From: Dehalococcoidia bacterium | GTDB lineage: Bacteria; Chloroflexota; Dehalococcoidia; GIF9; AB-539-J10 | Direction: 5' to 3' | NCBI GenBank assembly: GCA_030606385.1 | Contig: JAUWGN010000005.1 | Location: forward strand, 1 to 16,937 | DNA: 16,937 bases | Shown here: positions 5,919 through 14,292 of the stretch, piece after piece | Layout: every line of letters begins with the position of its first letter | Numbering within the stretch: the first letter of the stretch is position 1 | Position numbers and translations under genes: made by a program | The notes under the pieces: generated by a model | What the model saw: only the letters and a program-made list of their open reading frames with translations | Told to the model about the DNA's origin: nothing | Databases searched by the model: none

Positions 5919-6659
5919 CTACTGCTGTTTGGAAATTTCCTCATACCACTTGCCATAGTGACTCTTGGCATATTCCTCGGATACCTTGCCAGTTATCATG
6001 GAACGGAGTGATTCACTCATTCTGGGATGCACCGTACCTAAGAGAACATGCACTATGAACATACAGCCACCAATGATGAAGGCGAGAGCATGGGTAAAGA
6101 GAGACCACTGGAAAACGCCTGGAGACACAGCACCCTTACCAAAACACAGGATAGCCCCAGTTACAAAGAAGATTACACCACAGACAATGGTGATAAGCTG
6201 CCATAAATTCTGTCCCGGGTTTATATGTCCCTGAGGTGGCATCTTGCTCTCATCACCACCGGTGTAGTAATCAGTTGCCGCCTTAACCCAGCCAATAGCT
6301 TCCTTCTTCCAGGTAAAGGCTTCTTTTATAAACGCCAAGCCGGCCTTGGGATATGTTATAAAGTAGAGCACCAGGACAATTCCAAAGGCATAAGCGCAAA
6401 TTCGGTGGATGATGCGAGTCCAGCCTGTCAAGGCGATTGCACCCCAACCAGGCACAAACAATATCAAGCCGGTTAGTCCCATCAATATAACCAACCCTGC
6501 CACTATCCAGTGAAATGCCCTTGCTTGCAAGCTAAATCGCCTAACCCCTGGCCTCCCGGGGTCATCAAACAAAGCATCGTGAATGAAGGTTGCGATAATA
6601 TCCCCTATAGACTCGAAGATAGAGGCCCAAAAGCCTTTCTCTTTCTCAGCTTTCTGCAC
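5919..6659 (-). CDS. fdnI: Formate dehydrogenase cytochrome b subunit (FdnI-like)
   Basis: This is the membrane diheme cytochrome b subunit that passes electrons from the Fe-S subunit to quinone. Four hydrophobic helices lie at about 51-69, 87-104, 154-174 and 188-208. Candidate heme histidines are H50 (FHW), H85 (IIHR), H190 and H204; the 14-residue gap of the last pair matches E. coli FdnI. The QGHINPGQ segment before helix 3 resembles the family's quinone-side loop. I place the start at GTG 6657-6659 because AGGAGG lies just upstream. A longer version from TTG 6681-6683 adds eight basic residues but lacks a clear ribosome site. It overlaps fdnH by 14 bases. The N-terminus is about 30 residues longer than the E. 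coli protein. Presence of this subunit implies a quinone pool. Confidence 0.9.
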   Translation of the reverse strand: MQKAEKEKGFWASIFESIGDIIATFIHDALFDDPGRPGVRRFSLQARAFHWIVAGLVILMGLTGLILFVPGWGAIALTGWTRIIHRICAYAFGIVLVLYFITYPKAGLAFIKEAFTWKKEAIGWVKAATDYYTGGDESKMPPQGHINPGQNLWQLITIVCGVIFFVTGAILCFGKGAVSPGVFQWSLFTHALAFIIGGCMFIVHVLLGTVHPRMSESLRSMITGKVSEEYAKSHYGKWYEEISKQQ

Positions 6660-7458
6660 TTTCCTCCTTCTTCTTCCTTTCAATCATTCTTGCTCTGGCA
6701 AGCATTGCTGCCCCAAACATCCCAGCGCCAGCCAGCAAACCAAGCCCAACACCTGTCCATTTACCAACATTCAATGCAGTGGCAGCAGCAGGCATCTGGG
6801 GGTCTACAGGAAGGTCATAAACTTCAGGGCGCTCATCTAAAACATACAGCATATGTAAACCATCCAGTTCATACTCACCATAGAGGTTGGCATCAGGGTG
6901 GGTCTCCTTTAGAACCTGGACTCTTTGTTTTCCCTCTATTACCAAGTCCTCCCACTCACCAAATTTTATCGCTCCGGTGGGACAAGCTTTAGCACAGGCA
7001 GGTTCCAGTCCATTGCTGACCCGGTCGAAGCAAAAGTCGCACTTTCCTCCCATCAACCCCGTACCAAGTAGCTTATTAGATTCCCTGTCCATCCTGGGAA
7101 TATCAAAGGGGCAGAATTCGACACAATAACCACAGCCACTGCACTTATGTCTAACATAGGTCACAAAGCCCAGGGTTGGATGACGTTGAAGCGCACCGGT
7201 AGGACAAACATTAACGCACGCTGCGTCGGTGCAATGCATACATTGTTCCTTCCTGAAAAGCCACCTCAGCGTTCCGTCTTCACTATATTCCTTAAATATA
7301 ATCTTCGTCCAGGTATCAGCAGAAAGGTCGGGGGGATTCTCGTATGTCCCCCGATTGGTGGTTTGCTCAGCAGGAAGGTCATTCCATTCTTTGCAAGCTA
7401 CCTGACAAGCACGACAGCCAATGCACTTAGTGACATCATTAAGCATCGCTTTAGCCAT
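6646..7458 (-). CDS. fdnH: Formate dehydrogenase iron-sulfur subunit (FdnH-like)
   Basis: The 270-residue electron-transfer subunit has sixteen cysteines in four groups: C12/15/18/22, C73/76/81/85, C106/109/112/116 and C130/133/145/149. These are enough for four [4Fe-4S] clusters linking the molybdopterin subunit to cytochrome b. A single C-terminal membrane helix (about 233-253, WTGVGLGLLAGAGMFGAAML) anchors it, followed by a charged tail. There is no signal peptide of its own, as in E. coli, where it is exported with the Tat-targeted catalytic subunit. ATG 7456-7458 follows GAGGTAAG, and the gene starts 11 bases after the fdnG stop. Confidence 0.95.
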   Translation of the reverse strand: MAKAMLNDVTKCIGCRACQVACKEWNDLPAEQTTNRGTYENPPDLSADTWTKIIFKEYSEDGTLRWLFRKEQCMHCTDAACVNVCPTGALQRHPTLGFVTYVRHKCSGCGYCVEFCPFDIPRMDRESNKLLGTGLMGGKCDFCFDRVSNGLEPACAKACPTGAIKFGEWEDLVIEGKQRVQVLKETHPDANLYGEYELDGLHMLYVLDERPEVYDLPVDPQMPAAATALNVGKWTGVGLGLLAGAGMFGAAMLARARMIERKKKEESAES

Positions 7459-7469
7459 TGCTTCTTACC

Positions 7470-10400
7470 TCATTTAGCCCTTATGTCGCACAGGAATGCT
7501 TTGTATTCCGGTATGGTAGTATTGGCATCACCTATATTCGGGGTAAGTATATTGGCGCTATCCCCCTTAGATAACCCTATATAGCCCCAATGCCAGGGTA
7601 TGCCAATCTGGTGTACCCTTTTCCCGTTGATTGAGAAGGGGGTGAAACGCCTGGTGACAACAGCCACTGCTTCTATTTTGCCTCGTGCCGACTCCACAAT
7701 GACCATTCCACCATTTTTGATACCCTTCTCCACTGCCAGTTCCTCGCTCAATTCGACAAACATCTCAGGCATGAGCTCCACCAACCAGGGTAGATTCCGG
7801 GTCATCTGTCCCGCCTGCCACTGTTCAGTCAGCCTGTAAGTAGTAGCCACGATGGGGTATTTACTAACATCGCCTTTGACGAGAGATTCCCAGATGGTAA
7901 TCACAGGGTCATTCTGGGTACCAGATAAAAGATTGTCCACCGGGCTCTCCCAAGGCTCATAGTGCTCAGGCATAGGTCCATCCTTAAGAGCCTCACCAGA
8001 GGCAAAGAGATGTCCCCGTCCCTCAGAAGTCATAATGAAGGGGAGCTTGGTCCCTTCCTGAGACATGGGAGGCCAACCGCCGTCAGGAACATCACCTTCC
8101 CACTTCCCGAGTAAGGGATGCCAACTGACAACAGGCTTGTCAGGATTGAACGGATTACCATCTAAGTCGACTGAGGCTCGATTATAGAGAATACGGCGAT
8201 TCACCGGCCAGCACCATGCCCAGTTGGGATAAAGCCCAATATTAGCCTGGGCAGGGGTCTGTGTTGAGTCTCGCCGTGCTGCCATATTTCCTTCCTCGGT
8301 ATAGCTGGCACAGTAAAGCCAATTACCTGATGAAGTCGTGCCATCATTTTTAAGCTTTGTGAAGCTGGGAAGAAGCTGGCCAGTTTCGAGGTCATATCCA
8401 TTAATCTCCTTAGCTACCTTATGGACATCGGGCTCCTCCCCATAATCCCAGGTTAAGTTTGAAATCGGGTCAGGGTACTCTCCGCCTTCTGTGGCATACA
8501 GCTCCTTCAGCTTCATGACGAGCTTGGTGACAATCCACAGGTCGCTCCTTGCCATACTTGGACCATCACAGCACTTATATCGCCACTGAGACCAGCGCCC
8601 GCTGTTAGTAAGGCTGCCTTCCTTCTCCATCGAGGCTTTGACGGGCAACAGGAAATCCTCAGTGCCTATCCGGGATGGGTCAACCCCGGGTCTCTTCCAG
8701 TGAGCAGCTGTTTCCGTCTCCCATAAATCGCAGACCACGAGCCAGTCAAGTTTATCCAGGCCAGCACGCTCTAAATTAGCATTGGGGCCAGAAACAGCAG
8801 TATTGTGCCCCGGGGATATAAGCCCCTTTACCACACCATTTTCCATCGCTTCTGCCAGGGCAATATGTGAATGGTCGCCATGAAACTTGGGCAGGTATTC
8901 ATAGGCAAAGTCATTCGAAGCAACAGCGGCATCACCGTACCATGCTTTAAGCAGGCTGATGATATATTTATCATAATTCTGCCACCAGTTAGCACTCAAG
9001 GGGTCACTGGTTGTAGGAGCATAGTGCTCGAGATAAACTTTCAAGTCCACATCGTCGGGCTGAGGAGTCTTAAGGTAACCGGGGAGGATATGATAGAGGA
9101 TGCAGTGGTCTGTTGAGCCCTGGACATTGCTCTGCCCTCGAGCGGCGTTAATTCCTCCACCAGCTACGCCGACATTGCCCAATAGAAGTTGCAACACTGC
9201 ATAGGAGCGAATCATCTGGGCAGCGTTGGTATGCTGGGTAGTGCCCATAGCATAGATGATAGTGCTTGCTTTATCAGGCTTGCCCATGGCAGTATAAGTC
9301 TCACACACCTTGAGGTAAACATCTTTAGGTGTTCCGGTAATGCTGCACACAGTATCAACATCATATCTAGCGAACTGTTTCTTCAACAGCTGGAAAACAC
9401 AGTTCGGGTCTTTAAGTGAGAGGTCTCTCTTAGGAATACCCTTATCATCCAGTTGGTATACCCAACTGGATCTATCGTAAACCCTCTTACCAGCATCATA
9501 GCCACAGAAGAGCCCATCCAGGTCCGCTGGTCCCTCAAAATTAGGGTCTATGAGCAGGGTGGCATTGGTATATTCTTCAATATAGGTCATATTGTAATTC
9601 TCAGGATGTTTCTCTATGTCCTCGATTACATATTTAATCATTCCGCCAATGAATGCCACATCAGTACCCGACCTCATCTTGGCATAGATATCCGCCCTGG
9701 AGGAAGTCCTGGTGAAACGAGGGTCAACACTGATAAGCTTGGCACCTTTTTCCATAGCTTTGATTACCCATTTGAAGGCAAGAGGATGATTCTCAGCAGC
9801 ATTGCTGCCGATTATCATTATGCAATTACTGTTCTTAATGTCTATCCAGTGATTGGTCATCGCCCCCCGTCCGAACGATGCTCCCAGGGCAGCTACAGTG
9901 GAAGAATGACACAACCTGGCGCAGTGCTCAAGGTAGGTTATTCCCAGGGTACGCGCAAACTTGGTGAACAGATATGCCTCTTCATTGTTGACCGTAGCGC
10001 TGCCATCCCATCCGATAGCCTCGGTATGATTGACGACGCGTCCTTTTTCATCTTTATAAGTCCAGTTCTCATCTCGTGTTTTTTTGATATTCCTGGCGAT
10101 TTTGTCAATAGCCCAATCCCAGGACACCTCCTCCCAATCAGAGGAATATGGCGCACGATACAACACTTTGTCCAGACGGCGCTCATTATTGGTTACCTGA
10201 ATAAGAGCTGACCCCTTGCTGCACGATGCCCCCTGATTAATAGGATGGTCAGGGTCTCCCTCAATATTTATCGCTTTTCCGTTCTCATCAGAGGCTACGA
10301 TCACCCCACAGCCCACACCACAAAAACAACAAATAGTGGTTTTTTCGCCAATTCTTTTTCTGAGCGGGATGTCTATAGGAGCCGCTTCAAGAAAGGATTC

Positions 10401-10481
10401 GGGACCCAACATCCCCAGAAGGGCAACTCCGGCAGTAGTCCCTCCGCAAAGCTTCAAGAAGTCCCTCCGGGTTAATTTCAT
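7470..10481 (-). CDS. fdnG: Formate dehydrogenase catalytic subunit, Tat-exported, Cys-type (FdnG-like)
   Basis: This is the 1003-residue molybdenum/tungsten bis-MGD catalytic subunit that oxidises formate to CO2; E. coli FdnG is about 1015. The N-terminus has a Tat signal (TRRDFLK, R5-R6, then a hydrophobic stretch to about residue 34), so it acts outside the membrane. The proximal [4Fe-4S] ligands are C51, C54, C58 and C87. The active-site position is C191-H192 (codon TGT) before FGRGAMTNHW, so Cys replaces the selenocysteine of E. coli. The GGGINAARGQSNVQGSTD segment is a family cofactor motif. ATG 10479-10481 follows TAGGAG. It heads the operon fdnG-fdnH-fdnI-fdhE. Formate is the best substrate guess, but other CO-dehydrogenase-unrelated molybdoenzymes of this clade exist. 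Confidence 0.94.
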   Translation of the reverse strand: MKLTRRDFLKLCGGTTAGVALLGMLGPESFLEAAPIDIPLRKRIGEKTTICCFCGVGCGVIVASDENGKAINIEGDPDHPINQGASCSKGSALIQVTNNERRLDKVLYRAPYSSDWEEVSWDWAIDKIARNIKKTRDENWTYKDEKGRVVNHTEAIGWDGSATVNNEEAYLFTKFARTLGITYLEHCARLCHSSTVAALGASFGRGAMTNHWIDIKNSNCIMIIGSNAAENHPLAFKWVIKAMEKGAKLISVDPRFTRTSSRADIYAKMRSGTDVAFIGGMIKYVIEDIEKHPENYNMTYIEEYTNATLLIDPNFEGPADLDGLFCGYDAGKRVYDRSSWVYQLDDKGIPKRDLSLKDPNCVFQLLKKQFARYDVDTVCSITGTPKDVYLKVCETYTAMGKPDKASTIIYAMGTTQHTNAAQMIRSYAVLQLLLGNVGVAGGGINAARGQSNVQGSTDHCILYHILPGYLKTPQPDDVDLKVYLEHYAPTTSDPLSANWWQNYDKYIISLLKAWYGDAAVASNDFAYEYLPKFHGDHSHIALAEAMENGVVKGLISPGHNTAVSGPNANLERAGLDKLDWLVVCDLWETETAAHWKRPGVDPSRIGTEDFLLPVKASMEKEGSLTNSGRWSQWRYKCCDGPSMARSDLWIVTKLVMKLKELYATEGGEYPDPISNLTWDYGEEPDVHKVAKEINGYDLETGQLLPSFTKLKNDGTTSSGNWLYCASYTEEGNMAARRDSTQTPAQANIGLYPNWAWCWPVNRRILYNRASVDLDGNPFNPDKPVVSWHPLLGKWEGDVPDGGWPPMSQEGTKLPFIMTSEGRGHLFASGEALKDGPMPEHYEPWESPVDNLLSGTQNDPVITIWESLVKGDVSKYPIVATTYRLTEQWQAGQMTRNLPWLVELMPEMFVELSEELAVEKGIKNGGMVIVESARGKIEAVAVVTRRFTPFSINGKRVHQIGIPWHWGYIGLSKGDSANILTPNIGDANTTIPEYKAFLCDIRAK

Positions 10482-10660
10482 ACCTAACTCCTAGTGCAAA
10501 GTCGTATAATAGCATTATCGAGACTTACCTGTCTATATTTTCTCACACTCTTCTTTTTAAAAAATACTTCTTTTACCCTTTGCCCCCTTTGACAGAGAGA
10601 GCAATTACATAAAGTTGCAAACGGTAAGCTGTTATTGGTAAGATTCCAGTTTGAATCTCG
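10482..10660. other. Divergent intergenic region between fdnG and the etf fusion gene
   Basis: This 179-base AT-rich region must hold both promoters. On the fdn side a good extended -10 promoter is visible. On the etf side only weak options appear: TTGACA (10589-10594) with TAAAGT after 15 bases, or TTGCAA (10615-10620) with TAAGAT after 18 bases. GGTAAG is directly repeated at 10623-10628 and 10637-10642. AGATTC (10641-10646) and GAATCT (10653-10658) form a perfect 6-bp inverted repeat ending two bases before the etf ATG, where a ribosome site would be expected but none is seen. Confidence 0.5.
10506..10535 (-). promoter_or_regulatory. Promoter for the fdnGHI-fdhE operon
   Basis: On the minus strand TAGACA (10530-10535) is followed after 18 bases by TATTAT (10506-10511). 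The -10 box is preceded by TGC, an extended -10. Transcription would start near 10499, giving an 18-base leader that contains the TAGGAG ribosome site. An AGGTAA hexamer (10525-10530) lies in the spacer. Confidence 0.6.
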
Positions 10661-12553
10661 ATGAATTACCTAGTTTTAGTCAAACAGGTACCTGACATCA
10701 AGAATATTCCCAACGATGCCTGGGATATAGAAAAGGGCACCTTGAAGAGAGCCCTGTTAGACAACGTATGCAATGAGCTTGACAAGCAAGCATTGACATT
10801 TGCCTTAAGCCTGAGGAAACAGCTTGGCGGCGAGGTAGTGAGCTTAACAATGGGACCTCCCTTTGCCGAAGAGGTTCTCACCTATACCCTTTCCATAGGT
10901 GCTGACAAAGGCATCTTGTTGACCGACAGAAAGCTGGGAGGTGCAGATACACCAGCTACCTCATATCCACTGGCTCAAGCGATAAGAAGAATTGCCAAAG
11001 ATATATTCCAAGGAGATAACCAATACCTGATTATCACAGGCATGCAGTCAATAGATGGCGATACTGCCCAGGTTCCACCACAAGTCGCTGAAGAACTGAA
11101 TATGCTACATATCGCATATGCAACGGGATTCAGCATCGAAAACGGTGACTTGAGGGTGGAAAGGATAACGAGAAGAGGAGCTGAAACACTGTCTCCTCAG
11201 AGTTATCCTTGCATGATAACCGTTACTGAATGGACGAAGCCCTTCTACCCTTCTTTCAGCAGAACAAGATGGGCATATTCTCAGGAACTTTATCGGTGGA
11301 ATGTCGAAGATATAGACGCTGACAGCTCTCTTATCGGACTCGGAGGCTCCAGAACTGATGTGGTAAGGGTCTTTTCTCCCAAGGAAGTTAGTAAGAGGAG
11401 TTGCATTTTTGAGGAAAATTTAGAAAAGCTGGTAAAGATGGTGAAAGAAGCATATCACGCTGAACCAGCTTCCAGTGAAGAAACCACCCAGCCAAAATAT
11501 CAACTCCCCTCAAGCAAGAAAGGTAATTACCAGGGAGAAGTCTGGGTATATGCCGAACAAGAAGGTGGGGAAATAAATCCTGCCTCATTTGAAATACTGG
11601 GAAAGGCAACCGAGCTAGCAAGTTCCCTGCATGAGAAGACAGCGGCAATTTTGGTGGGCGAGAATGTAAAGCACCTAGCATCAGAACTGATAGCTCATGG
11701 CGCTGACAAAGTCTATGTGGTGGAGGATAGATTGCTCGACCACTTCCTCCCCATCCCGTATAAGAAAGCGATTTCGGAGCTAATCGCCAATTACAAGCCA
11801 CAGATAATGTTATTCAGTGCCACGCCTTTGGGGAGGGAACTTGCTCCTAGAGTGGCCTACAGCTCGAAATCTGGACTAACTGCTGATTGCACTGAACTGG
11901 ATATAATAGACCACAAAAGAGGAACCCAAGAGCTTACTGCAGTCATGATGCAAACAAGACCAGCTTTAGGTGGAAATATAATGGCAAGCATAATTACCAA
12001 GAATTCACCATTGCAGATGGCTACCGTCAGACCGGGAGTTATGAAAGCTCTGGAGCCCGATAAAAGTAAGAGCGGTGAGCTTATCGAATTTGCTCCTCAT
12101 TTAACCAAATCGGATTTTGGGGTAAGAATAATTTCCTCCGAGCTCTACGAATCCACAGTTGACCTTAAGGACGCCGACATAATCGTCAGCGGTGGCGTAG
12201 GATTAAAGAGCAAGGAGAGTTTTGAGAGATATATCCCCCCATTAGCTGAAAACTTTGGCGGATTTCTAAATCAACAAGCGATGGTAGGTGCTTCAAGGTT
12301 AGCGGTAGAAGCAGGATTTATAGACCGCAGTCACCAAGTTGGACAGACAGGGCAGACAGTTACCCCTAACCTCTATGTGGCCGTGGGAATTTCAGGAGCC
12401 GTGCAGCACATCACCGGAATGCAAAACTCCAAGGTTATACTGGCAATAAATAAGGAATCAAACGCCCGCATTTTCAAAGTCGCCGATTTCGGCATAGTAG
12501 GAGACCTGGAAAGCATAATCCCTGACCTGACCAAAGTATTAAGCAGCATGTAA
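10661..12553 (+). CDS. Fused electron-transfer flavoprotein, EtfB-EtfA single chain
   Basis: The 630-residue protein joins two ETF subunits. Residues 1 to about 265 are EtfB (MNYLVLVKQVPD start, NELDKQAL, GADKGILLTDR, TGMQSIDGDTAQVPPQVAE). After a linker rich in Ser/Thr/Pro, residues about 290-630 are EtfA. The EtfA FAD-binding core is intact: VGQTGQTVTPNLYVAVGISGAVQHITGM (560-587), then AINKE and ADFGIVGD. ETF carries electrons from acyl-CoA and similar dehydrogenases to a quinone reductase. The ATG at 10661 fits the canonical EtfB start, although no ribosome site is seen. The ETF-QO gene begins two bases after its stop, so both should be made together. Classical versus bifurcating behaviour cannot be judged by eye; the ETF-QO partner favours quinone reduction. 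Confidence 0.93.
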   Translation: MNYLVLVKQVPDIKNIPNDAWDIEKGTLKRALLDNVCNELDKQALTFALSLRKQLGGEVVSLTMGPPFAEEVLTYTLSIGADKGILLTDRKLGGADTPATSYPLAQAIRRIAKDIFQGDNQYLIITGMQSIDGDTAQVPPQVAEELNMLHIAYATGFSIENGDLRVERITRRGAETLSPQSYPCMITVTEWTKPFYPSFSRTRWAYSQELYRWNVEDIDADSSLIGLGGSRTDVVRVFSPKEVSKRSCIFEENLEKLVKMVKEAYHAEPASSEETTQPKYQLPSSKKGNYQGEVWVYAEQEGGEINPASFEILGKATELASSLHEKTAAILVGENVKHLASELIAHGADKVYVVEDRLLDHFLPIPYKKAISELIANYKPQIMLFSATPLGRELAPRVAYSSKSGLTADCTELDIIDHKRGTQELTAVMMQTRPALGGNIMASIITKNSPLQMATVRPGVMKALEPDKSKSGELIEFAPHLTKSDFGVRIISSELYESTVDLKDADIIVSGGVGLKSKESFERYIPPLAENFGGFLNQQAMVGASRLAVEAGFIDRSHQVGQTGQTVTPNLYVAVGISGAVQHITGMQNSKVILAINKESNARIFKVADFGIVGDLESIIPDLTKVLSSM

Positions 12554-12555
12554 CG

Positions 12556-14199
12556 ATGGCTAAAACGGAAACCACAACAGACGAGTCCTTATTAAATACC
12601 ACTGATGTGTTGTTCGTGGGGGCAGGACCGGCAAGCTTGGCTGGAGCTATAAGGTTAAAGCAGTTACTCAATAAGAATGGAAGGAATGAATCCGTTGTAG
12701 TTATCGAAAAAGCAGATAAGCTAGGCCAGCACAATTTATCTGGTGCTCTCTTTGAAGCCGAAGTCCTGGATGAGCTAATCCTCGACTGGAGAAAGGATGA
12801 AAGCCAGTTCATTAAGAAAATGCTGGCAAACGAGGTAAAGAAAGACGAGGTCTTCTTCCTATTACCAAAGCTTCCCATAAAGATTCCCGAGCTCTTCGTT
12901 CCCCCCTACATGCGCCATTGTGGTAATTACGCTGTTTCAGTGAGCGAGCTTGTCAACTGGCTGGCTGGTCATGCCAGGTCCCTCGGCGTGGAAATTTACA
13001 CCAGTTTTGTGGGTGGGGAAGTTATTGTGAAAGACAGAACTCTTACCGGAATAAAGCTGGGCGATAAAGGCCTAGATAAGGATGGGAAGCCTCAATCGAA
13101 TTACACGCCCGGTGAGACTTTGAAAACTAAGGTGACCGTCTTTGGAGACGGCTCCCTAGGCGTGTTATCAGGGCAATTGATTCAAAAGCTAAACCTCGCT
13201 GACAACACAAACCCACCCATTTACTCCATTGGAGTTAAAGAAATTATCAAGTTGCCAAAATATAATAACCTGGAAAGTAACTATGCGGTGTATATGTTAG
13301 GGTTCCCCAATAAGGCAAGCACTTTCGGTGGAGCCACGATATACAGTATAGGAAAAGACCTGGCGGCGCTGGCTATTTACATCTCGCTGGATTGGAGACA
13401 TTGTGACCTCGACCCCCAAAGAGAACTTCAATTGCTGAAATCTCACTGGTTTGTTAAAAGGCTGCTCTACGATGGAGAAGTGATTGCCTATGGGGCGAAG
13501 ACACTCCCCGAAGGCGGTTACTACTCAATGCCCGAACCTGTTGCAAATGGTGCGCTCATAATAGGAGACGCAGCTCACTTATTGAGCACCAGGAAGCTTA
13601 AAGGCCTCCACTATGCCATCAAGTCAGGGATACTGGCAGCTAATGTCGTTTTTGAAGCTATCGAAAAACAAGAATTTTCAGCACACACACTGGGTAAATA
13701 TAAAAGCTTACTGGAGAGTAGCTTTGTGGGCAAGGAGCTACATGAAGCAAGGAATTACCGGCAGATTTTCTCCAAAGCTGGTAGAGCTGGAATTTACCTG
13801 GGCATGCCATCTTCACTGTTACATAAATTTATCCCAGGGAGGTTGACCACTGAACCCGACTACAAACATATGACTAAAGCAAAGCTAAACAGACGATATG
13901 AAGGCGGAATTGATAAGCTTACCGCTGTTAGCCTTGCAGGCACTCACCACAGAGAAGACGCACCGTCACATATCACCTTGCCGAACCCTCAACTGTGCAC
14001 GACTTGCGGAGAGGAATATCAATGCCATCCCTGTGAATTCTTTTGTCCCTGTCAAGTATACCGGTTTGCCGAAGGGAAAATACTCCTGAGCCCATCAAAC
14101 TGCAGTCACTGCCAGACCTGTCAGGTAAAATGCCCCCACCAGAACATACAATGGAGAATCCCTGAAGGCGGAGATGGACCGAAATATAAAATGATGTAG
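12556..14199 (+). CDS. Electron-transfer flavoprotein:quinone oxidoreductase (ETF-QO, FixC/FixX fused)
   Basis: The 547-residue enzyme should take electrons from ETF and reduce membrane quinone. The N-terminal FAD fold is seen in VLFVGAGPASLAGAIRL and VVVIEKADKLGQHNLSGA; VFGDGSLGVLSGQLI and IIGDAAHLLSTRKLKGLHYAIKSG are further family motifs. The C-terminal ferredoxin-like part ends PEGGDGPKYKMM, the ETF-QO signature. The single [4Fe-4S] ligands of ordinary ETF-QO correspond to C497, C516, C519 and C522. Six more cysteines (C481, C484, C490, C493, C499, C526) surround them and could hold a second cluster. The start ATG lies two bases after the etf fusion stop, without a clear ribosome site, so translational coupling is likely. 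Confidence 0.93.
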   Translation: MAKTETTTDESLLNTTDVLFVGAGPASLAGAIRLKQLLNKNGRNESVVVIEKADKLGQHNLSGALFEAEVLDELILDWRKDESQFIKKMLANEVKKDEVFFLLPKLPIKIPELFVPPYMRHCGNYAVSVSELVNWLAGHARSLGVEIYTSFVGGEVIVKDRTLTGIKLGDKGLDKDGKPQSNYTPGETLKTKVTVFGDGSLGVLSGQLIQKLNLADNTNPPIYSIGVKEIIKLPKYNNLESNYAVYMLGFPNKASTFGGATIYSIGKDLAALAIYISLDWRHCDLDPQRELQLLKSHWFVKRLLYDGEVIAYGAKTLPEGGYYSMPEPVANGALIIGDAAHLLSTRKLKGLHYAIKSGILAANVVFEAIEKQEFSAHTLGKYKSLLESSFVGKELHEARNYRQIFSKAGRAGIYLGMPSSLLHKFIPGRLTTEPDYKHMTKAKLNRRYEGGIDKLTAVSLAGTHHREDAPSHITLPNPQLCTTCGEEYQCHPCEFFCPCQVYRFAEGKILLSPSNCSHCQTCQVKCPHQNIQWRIPEGGDGPKYKMM

Positions 14200-14292
14200 G
14201 TGGAGGTTCATACAGCACATAAGCCATAATTAAAGGTGCTTTTCGAACTTTGCTGGGTTTTTGCAGTTTCCGTTTAACTTGAAGAAGGCTTT

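Noticed and set aside
9900..9960. Possible in-frame TGA selenocysteine codon in fdnG
   Set aside because: The active-site codon is TGT (Cys) and the 1003-codon frame is uninterrupted.
9453..10211. 252-codon open frame on the plus strand
   Set aside because: It lies wholly antisense to the conserved fdnG gene and shows no recognisable motif.
14200..14292. Promoter or terminator between ETF-QO and the MBL gene
   Set aside because: No convincing -35/-10 pair or stem-loop with T-run; the region looks like plain spacer.
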